Source of the DNA: Oscillospiraceae bacterium
GTDB lineage: Bacteria; Bacillota_A; Clostridia; Oscillospirales; Oscillospiraceae
DNA: 45,406 nucleotides
Assembly: GCA_017537045.1 (NCBI GenBank)
Contig: JAFYLN010000218.1
Location: 1-45,406 of the forward strand
Reading direction: 5' to 3'
In this document: one piece after another, positions 42,564-45,406 of the stretch
Layout: the number at the start of each line of letters is the position of its first letter
How positions within the stretch are numbered: the first letter of the stretch is position 1
The notes under the pieces: generated by a model
The model's input: the letters and a program-made list of their open reading frames with translations, nothing else
Databases searched by the model: none
Told to the model about the DNA's origin: nothing
Translations under genes and position numbers: made by a program

Positions 42564-43355
42564 ATGTCTATCAATAATAACGTAACCATGATCTTCTGTA
42601 CTTGTGATGCTTACTCAGATATGTGGAAGGATTTCTTTTTCCTTTTAAAGAAGTATTGGCCGGAATTCGATGGCGAAATCATATTGAATACGGAAACCAA
42701 AGCCTTTCAATACGACGGTTTTTCCATCACCGAGCCGTTATACTGTACGAATGACATCTCATGGAGTGAACGCTTGAGCCGTTCTTTAGACCGCGCAAAA
42801 AATCCGTATGTGCTGATCATGCTGGAGGATTTCTACCTCAACGCACCGGTTGATCATTCTACTTTCTGCAAAACTCTTGAGCATATGAAGGAAAATCCCG
42901 GCGTTGTTTCTGTCACCTACCTACCGGAATTTGGCGCTTATAAACCTGTCAAATCACTTCCCGGCTTTTTCCTGAGAAGGCAGTTCAGCCGGTATAAAAT
43001 AACTGCACACATTACGCTGTACCGGAAAGATTATCTGCGTGCGCTCCTGAAAAAAACGGAGTCTGCATGGGAGTTCGAACTCAATGGCACCATTCGCTCT
43101 TGGTTTAAACGTGGAGCATTCCTCAGTCCCAGCAACACTGACCATGCTGTGTTCCCATATGATCGCGGCAGCCTGATCCTCAAAGGAAAATACTATGGCG
43201 TAATCAAACGGCATTTTGAACAGGCGGAAGGAATTACATTTTCCAACTGCAGAGAAACAATCGAAGAGTGGCCTGCTGATGGAGGCAGAAAATTTATCAG
43301 ACGTTTTACCTGTCTGGTTCGGGGACTTCTTTCCATATTTAAAGCAAACGCATAA
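42564..43355 (+). CDS. Putative glycosyltransferase
   Basis: A 263-residue cytosolic protein with a GT-A-like look: VTMIFCTCDAYSDMWKDFF at the start, EIILNTETKAFQ, and VLIMLEDFYL with acidic residues at the place of a metal DxD. I cannot name a family. The C-terminal third is basic and ends hydrophobic (TCLVRGLLSIFKANA), fitting membrane association. ATG 42564 is used, with a weak AGAGAG site. It comes 68 nt before the GT2-GtrA gene and is more A+T-rich than it, so the two may have different origins. Role in surface polysaccharide is inferred. Confidence 0.6.
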   Translation: MSINNNVTMIFCTCDAYSDMWKDFFFLLKKYWPEFDGEIILNTETKAFQYDGFSITEPLYCTNDISWSERLSRSLDRAKNPYVLIMLEDFYLNAPVDHSTFCKTLEHMKENPGVVSVTYLPEFGAYKPVKSLPGFFLRRQFSRYKITAHITLYRKDYLRALLKKTESAWEFELNGTIRSWFKRGAFLSPSNTDHAVFPYDRGSLILKGKYYGVIKRHFEQAEGITFSNCRETIEEWPADGGRKFIRRFTCLVRGLLSIFKANA

Positions 43356-43423
43356 TCTATTCGCAAGTATAGTGCTTTTCTTACCGATTACAAATTCACA
43401 TAACCAAAAGATGAGGCAATATT

Positions 43424-44560
43424 ATGACAGACCTTTCTAGAATTTCCGTTGTTCTGCCCTCTCTGGATCCCGATGAGAAGCTCCACGCAGTCATCGAGGG
43501 TCTGCTGGAGTATGGGTTTACCGACATCATTCTGGTCAACGACGGCAGCAAGCCCGAAAACCTGCACTATTTTGATGCAGAAGCTGCCGCCCATCCCGAT
43601 ATCATCCACCTGCTGCACCACGAGGTCAACAAAGGTAAGGGCGCAGCATTGAAAAATGCTTTCCGCTGGTTCCTTGAAAACCGTCCCGATGGTTTCGGTG
43701 TGGTGACCGTCGACGGTGACAACCAGCATCATCCGGAAGATACCCGCCGCTGCTGCGAAAAAATGCTGGAAACCGGCCACATGGCACTGGGCTGCCGCGA
43801 CTTCTCGCTGGATCATGTTCCCGCCCGCAGCCGTTTCGGTAACCAGACCACCTCAACGATCTTCAAGATTTTCGTGGGCATGACCCTCTCCGACACCCAA
43901 ACCGGCCTGCGGGCCATTCCCCGGGAGGATCTGGAACTCATCTCCACCATTCAGGGTGACCGCTTCGAGTACGAGACCAACATGCTGCTTGCCATGAAGA
44001 GCAACGGCATCGCCTTTGACGAAGTGAAGATCCGCACAGTTTACATTGAGGAGAACAAGTCCTCTCACTTCCACCCCATCCGGGACTCCTGGCGTATCTA
44101 TAAGCTGATTCTTGCCCATTTTTTTCGCTACACTGCGGTATCGCTGGCTAGCGCCCTGCTGGATACCAGTGTTTATGCCCTGCTGACATGGTTGTTCGCT
44201 ACCTTCGCCGGTCCCACTGCGTGGGCCATATTCGACATCCGTCTTACTGCTATTAGTGCCGTCGGTGCCCGGGTTGTTTCTTCCCTGTTCAATTTCTTCA
44301 TGAACAAAAAGGTCGTATTCAAGACCAACGTCCGCACCAGTGATGCCATACTGCGGTATTATGCTTTGGTGATCCCCCAAATGGCAGCCCAGGTGCTGCT
44401 GACCCAGGGTGTTTATGTGCTGCTGGGTATTCCCGACACTGCCATCGGCCTGCGGACACTGCTGTATGCAGTGGTCATGACCGCACTGTACATCATCAGC
44501 TTCATGATCCAGCAGCGCTGGGTCTTTGCCGCTGACAAAAAAGAGAAAGAAAAAGTATAA
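43424..44560 (+). CDS. GT2 glycosyltransferase fused to a GtrA-type membrane domain
   Basis: A 378-residue fusion. Residues about 1-225 are a GT2 domain of the polyprenyl-phosphate sugar synthase type: SVVLPSLDPDEKL, ILVNDGSKPE, NKGKGAALKNAF, catalytic VTVDGDNQHH and RFGNQTTS. Residues about 230-370 are a four-segment GtrA domain (FRYTAVSLASALLDTSVYAL, FMNKKVVFKT, QQRWVFA), a family thought to help flip polyprenyl-phosphate sugars. So one chain may make and translocate a lipid-linked sugar for wall or surface glycan. The ATG has AAGATGAGGC upstream. The PAP2 gene follows after 18 nt. Confidence 0.9.
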   Translation: MTDLSRISVVLPSLDPDEKLHAVIEGLLEYGFTDIILVNDGSKPENLHYFDAEAAAHPDIIHLLHHEVNKGKGAALKNAFRWFLENRPDGFGVVTVDGDNQHHPEDTRRCCEKMLETGHMALGCRDFSLDHVPARSRFGNQTTSTIFKIFVGMTLSDTQTGLRAIPREDLELISTIQGDRFEYETNMLLAMKSNGIAFDEVKIRTVYIEENKSSHFHPIRDSWRIYKLILAHFFRYTAVSLASALLDTSVYALLTWLFATFAGPTAWAIFDIRLTAISAVGARVVSSLFNFFMNKKVVFKTNVRTSDAILRYYALVIPQMAAQVLLTQGVYVLLGIPDTAIGLRTLLYAVVMTALYIISFMIQQRWVFAADKKEKEKV

Positions 44561-44578
44561 AGAAATGAGGGTTTTCCG

Positions 44579-45169
44579 ATGATCGAATCGATCCGCGCGC
44601 TGCTGGATGCGCTGGCAGTCAGCTTTGACCTGCCGGTTCTCGACTGGATCGCAGCAAATCTCTGGTGTCCGGCACTGGATATTGCAATGCCCATTATCAC
44701 CGTACTGGGTGATGCCGGTATTTTCTGGATCGCCCTGTCCGTCCTGTTCATGATCACCAGAAAATACCGTAAAACCGGTATCGGCATGATGTTTGCCCTG
44801 CTGATGGGGCTTGTGATCTGCAATATCTGGCTCAAACCCACCGTGGCCAGAATCCGTCCCTATGATTTTCAGGAAGAGTATCTGAGTGTCGTGGTTAATC
44901 TGCTGATCGAAAAGCAGCACGACTTCTCCTTCCCCTCCGGTCATACCATTGCTTCCTTTGAAGCCGCTGTGGTGATCCTACTGAACAACAAGAAGCTGGG
45001 CATTCCCGCCATGATCCTCGCCTGCCTGATTGCCTTCTCCCGCCTGTACCTGTATGTGCACTACCCCACCGATGTGATCTGCTCCATTCTTCTGGGTACT
45101 GCCTTTGCATTCATCGGCAACTGGTTGGCCGGAAAGGTTATGAATAAGCTCCCCGAAAAGCTGAGATAA
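44579..45169 (+). CDS. PAP2 family phosphatase (undecaprenyl-pyrophosphatase-like)
   Basis: A 196-residue membrane protein with about five segments. The three PAP2 motifs are in order: KPTVARIRPYDF, FPSGHTIASFEA and SRLYLYVHYPTDV. The family removes a phosphate from lipid phosphates or diphosphates; this size and the neighbours suit a BcrC-like recycling of undecaprenyl pyrophosphate, but lipid phosphatidate phosphatase activity cannot be excluded. ATG 44579 has GAGGG upstream. It ends the operon and is followed by a strong terminator. Confidence 0.92.
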   Translation: MIESIRALLDALAVSFDLPVLDWIAANLWCPALDIAMPIITVLGDAGIFWIALSVLFMITRKYRKTGIGMMFALLMGLVICNIWLKPTVARIRPYDFQEEYLSVVVNLLIEKQHDFSFPSGHTIASFEAAVVILLNNKKLGIPAMILACLIAFSRLYLYVHYPTDVICSILLGTAFAFIGNWLAGKVMNKLPEKLR

Positions 45170-45172
45170 ACG

Positions 45173-45212
45173 AAAAAAGCACGCTGCAATCGCAGCGTGC
45201 TTTTTCTTTTTC
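45173..45212 (+). terminator. Terminator after the PAP2 gene
   Basis: Stem AAAAAAGCACGCTGC / GCAGCGTGCTTTTT with an AATC loop, then CTTTTTC. Confidence 0.9.
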
Positions 45213-45221
45213 AAGAGGATG

Positions 45222-45406
45222 TCAAATTTCAGTTTATCACGCTGTTGTGCACCCTCGAAAAAAGGTGTCATTGCGAGGAGCGCGAAGCGCGACGTGGCAA
45301 TCTCCTGCTTCTATGCATCGATAAGCAGTGCAGAAACAAACATTGTACCGGGAGATTCCCACGTCGGCCTTTCAGGCCTCCTCGGAATGACAGTGGTTTT
45401 CGATAC
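45222..45406. repeat. Modular intergenic repeat, copy F (runs off the window)
   Basis: Left end TCAAATTTCAGTTTATCACG plus CTGTT as in copies B and E. Inside, TGTCATTGCGAGGAG (45266-45280) is complementary to CTCCTCGGAATGACA (45378-45392) with one mismatch, and GACGTGGCAATCTC to GAGATTCCCACGTC with one mismatch, so the module folds back on itself. The right end is beyond the window. Confidence 0.75.

Noticed and set aside
1..45406. CRISPR array, prophage, integrase or toxin-antitoxin pair
   Set aside because: No evenly spaced direct repeats, no transposase, integrase or phage structural gene, and no small overlapping gene pair of that type was found.
1..45406. tRNA or rRNA genes
   Set aside because: No cloverleaf or conserved rRNA stretch was recognised by eye in the intergenic gaps, most of which are explained by promoters, terminators and repeats. 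A tRNAscan run would decide it.

Overview
The window looks like chromosome from a low-motility, gut-type Clostridia bacterium, most likely an Oscillospiraceae/Ruminococcaceae relative. The reasons are a mid-range G+C, strong AGGAGG-type ribosome binding sites with several GTG starts, Gram-positive type proteins (PlsY, DegV, CotH/VTC/DUF4956, a short ProB without PUA domain, Trk uptake) and no outer-membrane genes. This placement is inference. I see no rRNA, tRNA, CRISPR array, prophage or transposase gene. About 41 protein genes are supported. They sit in short operons, most with a recognisable promoter (about 17 nt spacer, often an extended TGn -10) and a hairpin terminator.

Layout. 1-4.3 kb: repeat element, HIT protein, GH2 glycosidase, second repeat element, alpha/beta hydrolase (all minus). 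4.4-9.2 kb (plus): proB-proA-proC for proline, then a tRNA-dihydrouridine synthase and a CAP-domain lipoprotein. 9.2-10.5 kb: repeat element and an XRE-TPR regulator. 10.6-12.7 kb (plus): a GlmU-like left-handed beta-helix protein and glmM. 12.8-13.5 kb: an A+T-rich, probably acquired second HIT protein. 13.5-16 kb (minus): serC and serA with a repeat element wedged between them. 16.1-20.95 kb (plus): a tight three-gene operon of lamin-tail/CotH kinase-like exoprotein, VTC polyphosphate-polymerase domain protein and DUF4956 membrane protein. 20.96-24.9 kb: plsY, a CofE-like ligase, ridA, degV and a marR gene with three matching dyad operators. 25-28 kb: trkA-trkH. 28-31 kb (minus): MATE exporter, repeat element, nagA. 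31-32.1 kb: ECF sigma factor with an overlapping membrane partner. 32.2-35.1 kb (minus): two membrane proteins plus an M20 peptidase in a gapless operon. 35.2-38.6 kb: a 1129-residue secreted protein. 38.7-39.3 kb: ArsR sensor with a small membrane zinc-ribbon protein. 39.3-42.3 kb: MFS transporter plus GH2 glycosidase. 42.5-45.2 kb (plus): glycosyltransferase-like protein, GT2-GtrA fusion and PAP2 phosphatase. The window ends inside another repeat element.

Themes. Sugar and amino-sugar metabolism recurs (two GH2 enzymes, an MFS carrier, GlmM, NagA), as do cell-surface glycan or lipid steps (GT2-GtrA, PAP2, PlsY) and amino-acid synthesis (Pro, Ser). The best candidates for under-described biology are the CotH/VTC/DUF4956 operon, the gapless membrane-pair/M20 operon, the MarR-DegV unit with a three-site operator, the ArsR/zinc-ribbon pair, and a family of modular terminal-inverted-repeat elements that sit in intergenic gaps, one of them inside the serC-serA operon.
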